A stretch of 64,000 bases of DNA from positions 310,001 through 374,000 of the forward strand of contig JAMXBD010001246.1 of NCBI GenBank assembly GCA_024138025.1, in the 5' to 3' direction. A model generated the notes under the pieces. The model saw only the letters and a list, made by a program, of their open reading frames with translations, had not been told where the DNA came from and did not search any database. This DNA comes from Combretum micranthum. Lineage: Eukaryota > Streptophyta > Magnoliopsida > Myrtales > Combretaceae. This document shows positions 1 to 10,789 of the stretch, piece after piece (position 1 is the stretch's first letter; each line of letters opens with the position of its first letter). Both the position numbers and the translations under genes were made by a program.

Positions 1-327
1 TTGATTATATATTAAATTAATTGTTTTTAAGTTCAGATACTTAATTATGCATTTCAAAAAAGTTTCAAGTATTGTATGCCGCATTAACCCTACTTTATAA
101 GACACTGGTGAGTGAGTTTATTTCAATCTATGCGAATAAAATTGTTATACTTTACTTGGAGTTTTTTATACAACTCTTTTATACACAATGCTCTGTGGTT
201 ATCTCCATAGTGTGATTTTGTGCATCATTTTGGTGTAGGATTATGAGTGAAACAAGTGAAATCTATCAAGAGAGATGATACATTTGTATTACTTTAGATA
301 AACACCAATGAGTGTGTTTAATTTGAT
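1..327. other. AT-rich left flank with a paralogous empty site
   Basis: There is no coding signal. Positions about 103-170 resemble the sequence that flanks the Cassandra-type TRIM (301-327 joined to 961-1000). Both contain 'tgagtg.gttta', then 'gaat.aaattgttatac', then 'ttgga' and a T-run. The upstream copy has no insertion between these parts, so it looks like an uninterrupted paralogue of the target. The last five bases, TTGAT, are the left target site duplication of that element. Confidence 0.5.
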
Positions 328-548
328 TATAATGATCAAGAACTCCGCCTATGGAGGTATTGTTTGGTTTAGCAAAATATCTCATGGTTTTATATTTGGT
401 GCTAGCTACTTTCCAATAGGCCACCCATCTTAGGAATGTTCTCTACTAAGCATATTTGACTTTAGAGTTCTAATGAACTTTAAGTCATTACACCAAAAGT
501 CATTTCAATAATTAAAGTTCTACCATCTTATATTTGAGAGCTATCACA
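328..548 (-). repeat. 3' LTR of Cassandra-type TRIM
   Basis: The outer end (328) reads TATAATGATCA where the partner LTR reads AGTAACGACTC, so the expected terminal TG on the plus strand is mutated in both. The inner end is ...CTATCACA at 548. It aligns with 735-955 at a constant offset of 407 bp, apart from small gaps, and contains a 5S relic. Confidence 0.8.
404..491 (-). pseudogene. 5S rRNA-like relic inside the TRIM 3' LTR
   Basis: Read on the minus strand this matches the 3' two thirds of plant 5S rRNA: '...AGAACTC..AGT.AA....GCTTAG...' followed by 'GATGGGTGGCC'. That includes the region of the internal control (A, IE, C) boxes. Many substitutions make it unlikely to be a working Pol III gene. 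In the Cassandra family such 5S modules sit inside LTRs, as here. Confidence 0.75.
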
Positions 549-557
549 TCCCTCTCC
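549..557 (-). other. Polypurine tract of the TRIM
   Basis: The plus strand reads TCCCTCTCC, so the minus strand reads GGAGAGGGA directly before the 3' LTR start TGTGATAGC. This is the expected position for plus-strand priming. Confidence 0.7.
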
Positions 558-720
558 ATTTATGAAACTAACATCCTTATAAGTTTCGTCACATAAATCC
601 ATAACCACACTTAGTAGGGAAGACTTTAGAGGTGCTCCCATATAGGCTCAAGAGGTGGCCCCACTCTAGGACACCTTGCCTTGTATAACACTTAACTCCC
701 CCTTTTCTAACTAATGCATT

Positions 721-732
721 GCTTTAACACCA
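721..732 (-). other. Degenerate tRNA-iMet primer binding site of the TRIM
   Basis: The plus strand reads GCTTTAACACCA. The reverse complement of the canonical plant iMet PBS (TGGTATCAGAGC) is GCTCTGATACCA, giving 9 of 12 matches. It lies two bases from the inner end of the 5' LTR (735). Confidence 0.65.
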
Positions 733-734
733 CC

Positions 735-955
735 AGTAACGACTCAAAACTTCCTTTACCAAGTAATTGTGCTCTTTGGAAAAATGTCTCATGATTTCTT
801 CCTCAATGCTGACTACTTCCAAGGAGGTCACCCATCTTGGGAGTATTCTATACTAAATACGCTTGACTTAAGAGTTCTAATGAACTTTAAGTCATTACAA
901 CCAAAGGTGCCACAACAATTAAAGTTTCACCTCTTTATATTTGACAAATACCACA
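735..955 (-). repeat. 5' LTR of Cassandra-type TRIM
   Basis: Upstream LTR in minus orientation, ending ...ATACCACA at 955 next to the TTGAT target duplication. It carries the better preserved 5S relic. A short reading frame across 769-972 is a by-product of this sequence. Confidence 0.8.
811..898 (-). pseudogene. 5S rRNA-like relic inside the TRIM 5' LTR
   Basis: The plus strand contains ACTTCC.AGGAGGTCACCC, then ATACGCTTGACTTA and AGAGTTCTAATG. These match the reverse complement of plant 5S rRNA (GAGGTCACCCATC, CACGCTTAACT, GGAGTTCTGATG) in the right order and spacing. The 3' part of the 5S, including the box C region, is the best kept. Confidence 0.8.
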
Positions 956-960
956 TTGAT

Positions 961-3900
961 ATTTGTGAATGAAATTGTTATACGTTTGTTGGATTTTTTT
1001 TTTTTTTTGTATATATTTTCCCTTTCATATGATATTGTGTTATTGATGAACTATTGTTAAATTGCTACACCCCTTCGCTTTTAGATTTCTACCCTATATT
1101 AAGGGTTTTGCATGTTAAATATTTTTTCTACCTCTTCTCATCTATCTTTCTTCTTCTTCTTCCTTTTCTTATTCTTAAATCATATGTGGTTACTTTTGTT
1201 CTATACTATAACAAATATTATCTAGTCATAGCTAATCAAGGTTGTGTAAATTAAATGTGTTTTTTAAATTTTTTAAATTAATTTCTTTCTCTTATTTTAA
1301 GGTTGTAGATGAATAAGGTCTAAACAATAATGTTGAGTTTAAGCTCGAACTCAAATAAAAAAATTTAAAGGTCAAATTAAATCAAACTTCGAATTTCTAC
1401 AACAAGCTAGAGTCAAAGTAAACTTAAGATTGACTTAAGTAATCTAATTTGTCATCAAATTAGCTAAAAATATGTTTTATTATAATTAAAATAATATAAT
1501 ATTCATACTCGACTATAATTCTATTAGCATTTAAGCTCGAATGTAGCTTGTTAAAATTCATGAGTTAATTAAACTAAACTTAATGAAGCTAATGGTTGAC
1601 CTGATAAACAACCCAAGTTACTTGAACTCAAAATCAACTCGACTACTCTCAAGCCAAATTTGAGTAAATATTAAGTCGAGTTCAAGTAGTTCATGAATAA
1701 TTTAACTAATTTTCACTTTAGACATACTGATAATGGTAGATGACCATTGATCTAAGTGAGATAATCCACCTAAGGTAATGGGTGGCTACCAATTAACACC
1801 TTTAAAATTTAAAGAGAATGTTTAAGTAAAATATTTATGGAGTTAGAATAGTCTAAGTTACACCATGAAGCTAGGGGTGGCCATGCTTCCTAGGTTTTTA
1901 TTTTAATCAACCCTTTTTCTTTAGTTTTTTGTTATATAGTTTTATATTATTATTATTTTATTAGATACATTTAATAATATTATATTATTTAACATGTCAA
2001 TTGATTTTTTTTCCTTTTTTTCCCCATAAATTACTTCTTCTTCTTCTTCTTATTTTAATCTATGGTTGGTGTGTAGCTACCCATTAATACCAACAACCAC
2101 TTGAAGGATCAAATCTTTGAGCCAATAGCTTTATTTTTCTCTTAATTTTTCTTTTCATTTTCTATATCCGTTTAGATTTTTTTTTTCTCATCTGTATCTG
2201 TATCTGTATCTATTTCTAAATTTTATATGTAAAGACGTCTGATTTACAACTATATTTTGTCAATATCATAATTTATTCTATTTGATGTTTTCATGATAAC
2301 CGTCATATATTTTTCATTTATATTTCTTGATTGACACTTTAAAAAAAGTTTGAAAAAAGTATCTGCTATTTGTCAAGTGCGAATGCCAAACGGCCCATAC
2401 TTATTATGAAGCAATCATGTGCATCTTCATAAACAAACAATAACGAATAATTATGTTATATAAACTATGAATTTGATAAGCAAAAAAACATACATTAGAT
2501 GATTACAACTATATCAAAACAAAAATCATGCTTCCATGATTTTCATTAACTTTTCCTAACATCCAAATTATACTATTTACCTTTTACGTTATAATTCAGA
2601 GAATGATGCTATTAATAAGTTCCACCATATGCACGTGGTTGATAATTATCACATTAAATCAAAATTATTGACCTTTTAGCCGTCATTTCTCGCTTGCAAG
2701 CTGTTCCCTGTCCTTCCCTACCACATGCTTATCCCATGGGCTGTTTCAGTTTTTTGGTTTCATTAAACATATTAAATGAACCAAATGATATCCAGGTTAA
2801 TCTTCAAAATTATATGATGGTTACAATCATGATCATTATTAAAGGCCACTCATTTTAATTCTTCCGAATGGACTTATATACTGGGTAGGACATTACGAGA
2901 GGAGCAGTTAATTATTTTATGAAAATTAATTAAATTTTAGAAAGATTATACTTTTATTTAATTTACACAAGAAAAGTGTAAAAACTATTATTCTAGATCC
3001 CCCAAACTCTCAAATTATAACTTTATTACCTGGCAAAAGCTTTTATAAATGCGTTTATAATTATATGTACACCAAAGCGCCATTAAAGTCTAAGAAAGTC
3101 ACTATTATAGCTCTTTTACCGACATTTTTTAAATTGTAGCAATGATTTGATAAAACCAATTTTAGCTTAATTTATAACCCATAGAAGGATTATTTGTATA
3201 TATTTCAAAATTATGGAAAGATAAAGTCATACATTATAAATTAAAAAGATCGATCTTCACTTGATAAATAGTTTAAAGGGAATTATTATTATTATTATTA
3301 TTATTATATTATTATTGACATTGTACCTTAATTTATAAAGTGTAAAAGATGCTCAGATGGCTTTTATAGAGGAATGTGTACGTAAATTGAGTTGAATTAA
3401 GAGTACGTTTAGCACGTAGCTTGCTTTTCAAGTTTATATTGGATTCTAGCTAGCTACCAATAATCCATTGGTCCTTCCTTCCAAAAGAATTCTCATTGCT
3501 CTTTTCGTTTTGCTTGATGGTAAAAGCTTCACGCAAAAGCTGACTCCGGGGGTTGGGCTCGAAAAGAATCTTGGAAAAACTTGCTGATTACCCGCAAGCC
3601 TCCTTTTTTTTTTTTTTTTTTTTTTTGCTTTAATAAGGTGCAATTAATTAAAAATTAACCCTTTTTTTTATTACGTAACTATTTTCGTGGATTAATGATT
3701 TTGTGAATAGTATATCATATACATATATATATGTTTATATATTACAAATAGTATCTCAATCTCCATCACTTTTGTACAATTTATTTAACAAGTACCTACA
3801 TCAAAGTAGTCATATTCTATGATACCATTAATTTGTAAATAGCAAAAATTTAAGTGAAGGATAATTTTGGTGATTGATACAATTGTTATCTGGCCAATTA

Positions 3901-4002
3901 TATATTCATATATTAAGTACTACTTTATGTTTCCTTCACATTTTCCATTGTCCTTTAGAAATCAATTTGTTGTCCGTTTATTCAAAATCTCTTTTTTTGG
4001 TA
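961..4002. other. AT-rich non-coding DNA
   Basis: No reading frame resembles a known protein. There are several T-runs (for example 993-1008 and 3603-3626), a CTT-rich patch at 2035-2050 and an (ATT)n microsatellite at 3281-3318. The stretch 2680-2760 is less AT-rich and could be a degenerate promoter or exon, but nothing specific supports that. Confidence 0.4.
3281..3318. repeat. (ATT)n microsatellite
   Basis: About a dozen ATT units with one TATATT interruption. Probably polymorphic in length. Confidence 0.9.
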
Positions 4003-4225
4003 AATTACATAAGAATGTCTAACATTTGAGAATAAATTTATTTAAGGTCCCAACATTTAAAAAAGTAGATCATTTGCTCTAATGACATATGTCAATAGAG
4101 AAAAATTGGTTGAGATTTAGTTAAATATTACCTCTTGTTGACTCAATATTTGAAGACCTAAATTGACCCACTTCTTCAAATATTGAGATCTAAATAAACT
4201 TACCTCTCAAACTAACTCTTTTCAC
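4003..4225. repeat. MITE-like repeat with imperfect inverted ends
   Basis: The left part (GGTAAATTACATAAGAATGT, then ACATTTGAGAATAAATTTATTTAAGG) is an imperfect inverted match to the right part (ATATTGAGATCTAAATAAAC followed by TTACCTCTCAAAC). A related copy lies at about 6735-6995. This composition ('number-of-days' style AT-rich text with weak inverted symmetry) is common in plant foldback or MITE-type repeats. No transposase is encoded. Confidence 0.45.
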
Positions 4226-4984
4226 TAATATCCATTGATATAATCACATACAAAGAGATATATAAAAATCAATTATATGTGTCATATATAATTTTGTTTC
4301 TAAAGTAAGTGAATTTATTGATATATGACTATTAATATATTTATCGTTTTAAGCACAGTATCATGAGCACACTATTTACCAATCTATATTATACAAAAAA
4401 TGTAAATGGGAGGGATAGAATATGTTCTTATCTTGATAGAACATTGTTCACATGGAATGGGTCGTGAAGTGTTGATAAGTTACATTATTTAATTTTGAAT
4501 TAAGTTACAATCATTATTGCATCTAATAAAATTTAGGTGAAATGCAATTGAGCTTCCCAGCTGTGCTTTATATTTGCTTGAGCATCCTATCTATAAAAAG
4601 TATCTTTTAAATACTTCAATGGAAGCCAATGGCTTTGAAGCTAGTGCATCTTCCTAAACTTCTGTGAGAAGTCTCAATTCGAATCCTCCTCCCCATAGTA
4701 ATTGGCAAAAAAAAAAAAATAATAATAATAAATACAATGTATAAAAAAAGCATGTGTCCTAAGCCTACATATAGCATTGAATTATTCAAAAATTTAAAAT
4801 AAATTATGGGAGCTCTTTCTTTTTTATGATTTTCTGTAATTCTTTATCAATTTTTGGCAACTTTGATGTTTTTGTTAATGATAAAATAATTATATAAAGA
4901 TATGAAATCATGTTTTTGGATATACAGAGTTCTAAATGCTAAATATCATGCCATTACATCAATGAGAATAATGGTAGATAAGTG
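4226..4984. other. AT-rich non-coding DNA
   Basis: No gene signal. It contains an A-run followed by (AAT)n at about 4707-4730. Confidence 0.4.
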
Positions 4985-5360
4985 TCTATATTTTAATTTT
5001 TAGTAATTTAGTATTTCATCTTTAAATTTTGATAAATTAGTACTTCTAGTTTCAAATTATGTGAGATTCGATGTCTCTACTAAACGATATTTGACTAACA
5101 TTTATTTTAATGATAAGATAATGAAAGACTAGTACTTATACTTTTAATTTATTTGTAGTTTTTGAGAATTTAGTGTGGCATCTTTAAATTTTGGTAATTT
5201 TTAATTAGTCAAGTGTATGTTATTATCCCCAAATCGAAATGAGCATTCATTAAATATCATTAACAAAATACTAAACCATACTTATTGTGAAAATATAAGT
5301 ATTAATTTGTCAAAATTTAAAATGAGATACTAAATTGATAAAAATTAAAAATACAATGTT
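4985..5360. repeat. Degenerate inverted-repeat (MITE-like) sequence
   Basis: The left part has repeated 'tttagtat.tcatctttaaattttg' phrases and the right part has the reverse complement sense ('caaaatttaaaatgagatactaaattgataaa'). This gives an imperfect hairpin several hundred bases long. It is non-coding and probably a decayed foldback or MITE element. Confidence 0.45.
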
Positions 5361-6734
5361 TTTCAATTATCCCACGTTAGTGCTCACACCACTTAATAAT
5401 ACTAATGAAAAAACAACATTAGAGGTTTGGATCATTACCATCTTCTATGAAATGATCGATCCTATTTCATAGTTTGAACTCGACTTTACTTGTGAGGATG
5501 GGATTTTTCTAATTCTTTCTTCTTCTCCTTCTTTTTAATTGCAACTTTATGTATCGCATTTTAGAAAAGGGTAAAAACTCGACCGAAAGAACAGTGATTA
5601 TACCGTTGATATTTCATTCAACTTCAACCTTTACAGCTTCCTGCCTAATCATGGCTAGAAATAATTGCGGAAAGAAACAAATTCGTATCTTGCTGTTGAA
5701 GCAAACCAGGATATTTTTTAGTAGTACGTGCTTTGTCAATGGCCATGAAATTCGTGCTTGCTTGGGCTTTGCCATTTGCCTTGACCTTGCATTATGGATT
5801 AGCCGAAAACTTTGGAAGTATTTAAGGTCACTCATCTTGAACTAAAAAGCCGTGAAGTAATTTGTTGGAAATACCATTTGGTGAGAGATATGTTCGAAAA
5901 TAAATAAATAAATAAAAATAAAAATAGAAAAAAATCTCAATTTTCACCTTAGTGTATATATTTTATGAACTTTCAAATATTATAAATGAATCCTAAACTA
6001 TGATCTCGGTACTAATATACTAAACTTTTTTTCCTCTATTTTTTTTGGTAGAATTATACTAGACTTTTCCAGTGTCATAAATAATCTCTTAATTGTTATG
6101 TTTAAGATAAATATATCTTCAAACTTATTATGGAGTCTAAACGCTAGCATGATTAGTTGTTCACTAATCATGTCCGATCAAGTTGGCTTCTAAATGTTTG
6201 TTGTTGAATATGATTAGTACCATCTGATATGCTAGTATTCAAACTCCATGTCCAAGCATTTGGATGCGATCTACAATGTGGCAAATTTATGCAAAACATG
6301 GAAGCTAAATCAATACAATGTACAACAATTTGTGCATGGTCCTATTAACTCATGGTCAATGCTAGTTATGTGATTTGAATATTTTAAGTTAATTTTTATA
6401 GTTTTTGAGTTAAGCAAGCTAAGCACAGTTTTTTCCATTGAGATTAATCTTAGTTATACAATGTTTTGTCCCATCAAAATTCGATGTAAATCTTTTGGTT
6501 CAACAATTGACTCATGCTTTCCTTTATATTATTTATTTTGCTAATTTTCCTTTCTAATGTCATTTTTTAACTATCTGTAGTTATTAGGATTAATTTCTTG
6601 ATTATTTAGTGGTTTAAATTTCAATGTATATTCTAGTTTGTAAGATTTTTTATGCTCCATTTTTATACTTCCTAGAATATTTAGGTCTTATTTATTAATA
6701 GGTCAAATATGCATTTAGCTATTATATTAAGGTG
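5361..6734. other. Non-coding DNA with no recognised gene
   Basis: The longest frames (about 100 codons at 5549-5845 on the plus strand and an antisense frame within it) resemble no family I know and have no clear gene context. A short AAAT repeat lies at about 5903-5930. I treat the stretch as non-coding. Confidence 0.35.
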
Positions 6735-7010
6735 AATTATATCGAAAAGCCATAACGTTTGAAGGTAAGTTCATTTGAAGTCACAATGTTTTGAGTGGTT
6801 CATTTAAGATCACAGTATTTAGAGAAGTGAGTCAACTAAAATCATCATTGACATATATCATAACGTGGCAAATTTTCTTATTTTAATTAAATTTTTTTCT
6901 TGTTTTTACGTGTCAATGCTCAATTGACCCACTTTCCTAAATGTTGTAACCTCAAATAAACTTATCTCTAAACGTTGACCTTCCATATAATTTACCATGT
7001 TATGTTATGC
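6735..7010. repeat. MITE-like repeat related to 4003-4225
   Basis: It shares the phrases 'aag.tcatttgaag.cacaa', 'tgacccactt' and 'cctcaaataaacttatctc' with the repeat at 4003-4225, and again shows weak inverted symmetry between its ends. Two copies in the window suggest a dispersed family. Confidence 0.45.
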
Positions 7011-7366
7011 AATATTAAATAATAATTTGAGTGACACTCTCTTTATTGAACTTATATACCAAGAATTGATATTTTTGCAAGGTTCATTTATACTTTGGTT
7101 ATTGGCTCAAACATAACCAACAGGTCTAGATTTCATATCGCATGTTCTTGATTTCTTAATTAGCACGTCTAGGCTTTCATATATCTTTAGTTCTTAATTT
7201 CTAGAACCAGCAAATCGAAACTTCTAATCTATGTATGACATTCTTAGATTTTACTTCAACACATCATGGAACATGTCCCTTGAACTAAACCAAAATTTTT
7301 TCTCTATGAAAGAAAGATGGTATACAGTTGGTTTTATATTACAATGAACATTGTTGCTTTTTTTCT

Positions 7367-7750
7367 AGGAGATTGACCATATGATTATTGCTTAGAAAGA
7401 AACAATTAATGAGTCTTCTAACTTTGTATCAATGGCTAAGCTTCTAGTTCAAATTTTCTAAAGCTGACTCAACTATGAGTTTGATCAAATTCTAGTTCAC
7501 AAAGAAATTTTATAGAAAGGTCTAAAACATCATTCGGAGATTAAAGTTTATTAGAAAGGTCTAAAACTTCGTTGATACTTTGCAGGAGATTGATCATATG
7601 AATATTGCTTCGAAAGGAACAGTTAATGAATCGTCTAACTACATGTATCAACAGATAAGCTTCAAGTCCATATTTTGTAAAGTCGAGTCAATTATGAGTT
7701 TGGTCAAGTTCTAGTTCACGAAGAAATTTCATAGAAAGGTCTAAAAATTC
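7367..7750. repeat. Tandem duplication, two units of about 217 bp
   Basis: Unit one starts at 7367 (AGGAGATTGACCATATG) and unit two at 7584 (AGGAGATTGATCATATG). Both continue through 'aattaatga.tc.tctaac', 'tatgagttt.gtcaa.ttctagttcac' and 'aaaggtctaaaa'. The units are diverged and contain stops in all frames. The origin is unknown; a degraded retroelement is possible but unproven. Confidence 0.75.
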
Positions 7751-8929
7751 CTTTAGAATATATAAGAAGGGAGTTTCAACAATTAAAAATAATGGACAAA
7801 TATTGCTTAATCTATGAGAACTTACCTATATGGCTAACCAAACTTCATAAGAATCATTATATGACTCAAGAAAAATAGAAGTCTAATTATCTTCTATATT
7901 GTATTATGTTGAATATGGTTATGACTAGAGAATTCATAATGTTTTCTTCCTTTAACGATATTATTAGTATTCTCTATTTTGTTACTATGGGAAAGCTTAC
8001 TATGCTAACCTTTCAAGAACATAAAATCACATAACTACCTTAAATTTATAAAACAAAGACTTGCACCAACTGGAAAAATTTAATACCGTTCTCCTCCAAA
8101 ATACTACCTAATCAATCTTTTATATCAAAATAATTTATAAAAGTTTTTAAGGCTGATTTATCTTCTTGTTTGAATTCTAACCGAGATTCTCCAAAGCTAT
8201 TAAAAGAATCACATTATAGGTTGTTAAAAAAAATAAAATGATTAGGTAAATAATCACATAATATTTAATGGAATAACAACATAGTATGCACTAAAAACAT
8301 AAGATAAATATGAAATGGATATTAATCTTATTTACAGCATGGCAAAAAAAAAAAAAAAAAAAAAATTCCAAAATACACACTGCACAACTCTCTCTCTCTC
8401 TCTCCCCTCCACCCACTGTGTTTCACAATATCTCTTTTCATTATCAATCACTTCTAATATTAGATTCAAGTGTAGTATACCAACTCCATCTTAATTGATC
8501 TATTCGTATTACATTTCCACTAACACAAGTCGCATTTACAAATCTTGGTGGTTCACAGATTGTGGAGATTAGGTGAATATTGTTTTGTCACTAGCTTTTA
8601 GAATTAGTTGGGTTTCTTTTTAATTATCTATGTGTGTGTTGTTTTTGTTTTTTACTTTGTTTTCATCCATTGTATGGGATCTTGCTATCTGTTTTATAAG
8701 ATTTAGTGAATCCATCACGACGAACTAATCTCAATATTTGCATATCAGCTACTTGCCTGCTTCTAATGTTAGATCTAAGTATAGTTTATAATTCTCATCA
8801 TCACTGATTTATCCGTATTACATTTTTACCACCTTAAGTTGCATTTAAAAATTTTGGGCATTTGAAGATTATGGAGATCAAGTTAATATTTCTTTTGTTA
8901 GTAGTTTTCGAAATTACCAAGTTTATTTT
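7751..8929. other. Non-coding DNA with A-run and (CT)n
   Basis: No recognisable gene. It contains a poly-A run (8343-8364) and a (CT)n microsatellite (about 8389-8404). Parts of 8460-8580 and 8760-8880 resemble each other ('aagtatagt', 'gatctattcgtattacattt' and 'gatttatccgtattacattt'), so an old local duplication of about 300 bp is likely. Confidence 0.45.
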
Positions 8930-9150
8930 TTTGAGAAAATTGAAAATGATCCCTTGTACTTTCATGTAGGTGCGGAATCACCCTTTAAACTTTCAAAGTA
9001 CACTTTTTAATCTCAGAAACTTTAAAAGTGTGCACTTTAAAAGTTTAAAAGAGAAATCCACACATAGGTTAAAGTTTGATAGAGTAAACCTACACATAAG
9101 TGAAAGTTAGATGGATAATTTACAATCTCCTTTTTTTTTTTTTTTCTAAC
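8930..9150. repeat. Repeat fragment flanking the solo LTR-like block
   Basis: Phrases such as 'gcactttaaaa', 'aaatccacacatagg' and 'gtgaaagtt' followed by a T-rich tract recur after the LTR-like block at 9810-9925 ('aaatccatatataggtgaaagttcaatag'). The two parts may be halves or copies of one repeat. Confidence 0.45.
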
Positions 9151-9164
9151 TAGGAAATGTTAGT

Positions 9165-9800
9165 TGTATCTGTTGATGGAGAATATCTTACTACAGTCAA
9201 ATGTGTCAAATGTCCTTCTCATGGACTAATGGGCCCATGTAATGCCTCATAAGTGCTTGGGCCAATAAGCTCCATAAGAGTCCGTAAACCAAACCTCGAC
9301 TAAGTGAAGACCTTGGCCTTGCACTAAAGACCTAAAGGGCTTTGTTCCAGCGAGGACTTGGCTCTTGGCCCAACATCACTTCCCAACTACACATGTACAG
9401 TACATGAGGTCTACACCTCCATGTCCCTCTCCCATTTCCTCAAGGAAACAACTCCAAGCTTGGCTACGTCCATTTTATATGATGACCAACTCGGGTTCGA
9501 GGTTACCTGCCTTCTTATGGGCCTAAGTCCATGTAGACTAAGATCCCATGTGCCTTCAATTAATATATGGCCAAAAACTATAAATAGACCCCCATCCCTA
9601 AAAGTATGGGTTTCTGATCTTGAGTTATCTTATTTTAGCTTAGCTCATCTTAAGACCGTCTTACTCTTTCAAGCCCATTGCTAACCTAAGCACTGGAGTA
9701 GCTGTGTCGAATAGTCACTAGCATTACACTAGCCATGTTCCATGTGTATAGGTCTATTGTGCTCCAATACCCTCTCTACTAGCAGATTACCACCTACAAT
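9165..9800 (+). mobile_element. Solo LTR-like block of an LTR retrotransposon
   Basis: This block is clearly richer in G+C than its surroundings and has the layout of a plant LTR. There is a U3-like region with GGGCCCATG-type phrases, a TATA box (CTATAAATAGACCCCC at about 9579-9594), and about 80-100 bp later the phrase CTAACCTAAGCACTGGAGTA, resembling the R-U5 text of many plant Ty3 LTRs. No partner LTR, PBS or coding region is near, which suggests a solo LTR. I could not find a clean target duplication, so both boundaries are approximate. A 108-codon frame at 9358-9684 runs through the LTR and is probably meaningless. Confidence 0.55.
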
Positions 9801-10789
9801 AGTACCAATTGTTCAAAGTTTTTGGGTTCTAAAAATGCACTTTAAAAGGTTGGAGGGTGAATCTTGGGGTTAAATCCATATATAGGTGAAAGTTCAATAG
9901 TATAATTGGAATTTCCTCCTTTTTTTATTATATATGTGCATGTTGTTTTTCGTGTTTTACTTGTTTTTTCATTCCTTATATGAGATCATGCTATCCCTTT
10001 ATGGGATTTAGTGTACTCGTCAGTTAGGTGGGTTTTGTTCTCTTAAGAGAAACAATCCTATTCCTTATATGGGATATTTTGATTGTAAAAGAAATGTGTC
10101 CATTTATATAGTTGGATCTTTGTAACCTAAATCTTTGTTTATCATTTTTATGGTATCAATCTATATTGTTGGTGTTATTTCTTTATGAAAATTAAAATTC
10201 CTCTTTATTGGCTAAAAAATACAAACAATATGTAAAGAATCTTACTAGAAATAAGCATGACTTCAAAAGTAAACAAAAGTAAACCCTGGCTAACACAAGA
10301 TACACCTAAAATATATCTACAATCCTCTCACGAATTGCTCCAGTAGGCACTTTCCCCTTTTGTAATAGGATAGGAGAGGAGAGCAAGATGTAATTGACAA
10401 GTAAGTCTTTAGAAATATCAAAATTATCCTTTTAAAATTTTTACACTCCAAAATTTATGATTTAGCAAATTTATAAATAAAATAAAATTTTATATTAAGA
10501 ACTAAACTTTATTTTTTACTTTAATTTTTAATCACACAAAGTTTAAGAAATTTTGATTTATTAAACGTAATAACCTTAATATAGATAACTTTAAAAAAAC
10601 TTTAAATTTTGTTTCACCCAAAGAAATATAAAATCCATAATCTTTTTTCTAAACCCTTAATTTTGTCTAATTCCCACACAATTTGTCTTGATTCATAAAA
10701 TTAAAAACCCTAATTTTACCTATAGAATTAAAACTCAAGTTTCACTCTTTATTGGAAGAATTGATCCTGACTTGATTAATGATGGTTAA
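9801..10789. other. Non-coding DNA
   Basis: It begins with the second copy of the flanking repeat (to about 9925). After that I see nothing beyond AT-rich text. Confidence 0.4.

Larger units (their letters stand above)
328..955 (-). mobile_element. Cassandra-type TRIM retrotransposon, decayed but structurally complete
   Basis: This is a non-autonomous terminal-repeat retrotransposon in miniature on the minus strand. Two 221-bp direct repeats (328-548 and 735-955) lie exactly 407 bp apart, separated by a 186-bp non-coding internal region. Each repeat holds a relic resembling the reverse complement of plant 5S rRNA, the hallmark of Cassandra. In minus orientation a degenerate iMet primer site (721-732) follows the 5' LTR, and a polypurine tract (549-557 reversed) precedes the 3' LTR, which starts TGTGATAGC. 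A perfect 5-bp duplication, TTGAT, flanks the element at 323-327 and 956-960. The total of 628 bp fits the known Cassandra range of about 565-860 bp. It encodes no protein, so movement would have needed enzymes from other elements. The copy is old: the LTRs differ at many positions. Confidence 0.85.

Noticed and set aside
811..898. Functional 5S rRNA gene
   Set aside because: Many substitutions, incomplete 5' part, and location within an LTR of a decayed element.
769..972. 67-codon open frame
   Set aside because: It lies in the TRIM 5' LTR and crosses the 5S relic in antisense; not a protein gene.
3446..3643. Minus-strand frame with a lysine run
   Set aside because: The lysines come from a T-run; there is no family match.
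5549..5845. 98-codon plus-strand frame
   Set aside because: No recognisable domain, no neighbours and a similarly long antisense frame; likely chance.
9358..9684. 108-codon frame
   Set aside because: It runs through an LTR-like block including its TATA box; chance frame in GC-richer DNA.
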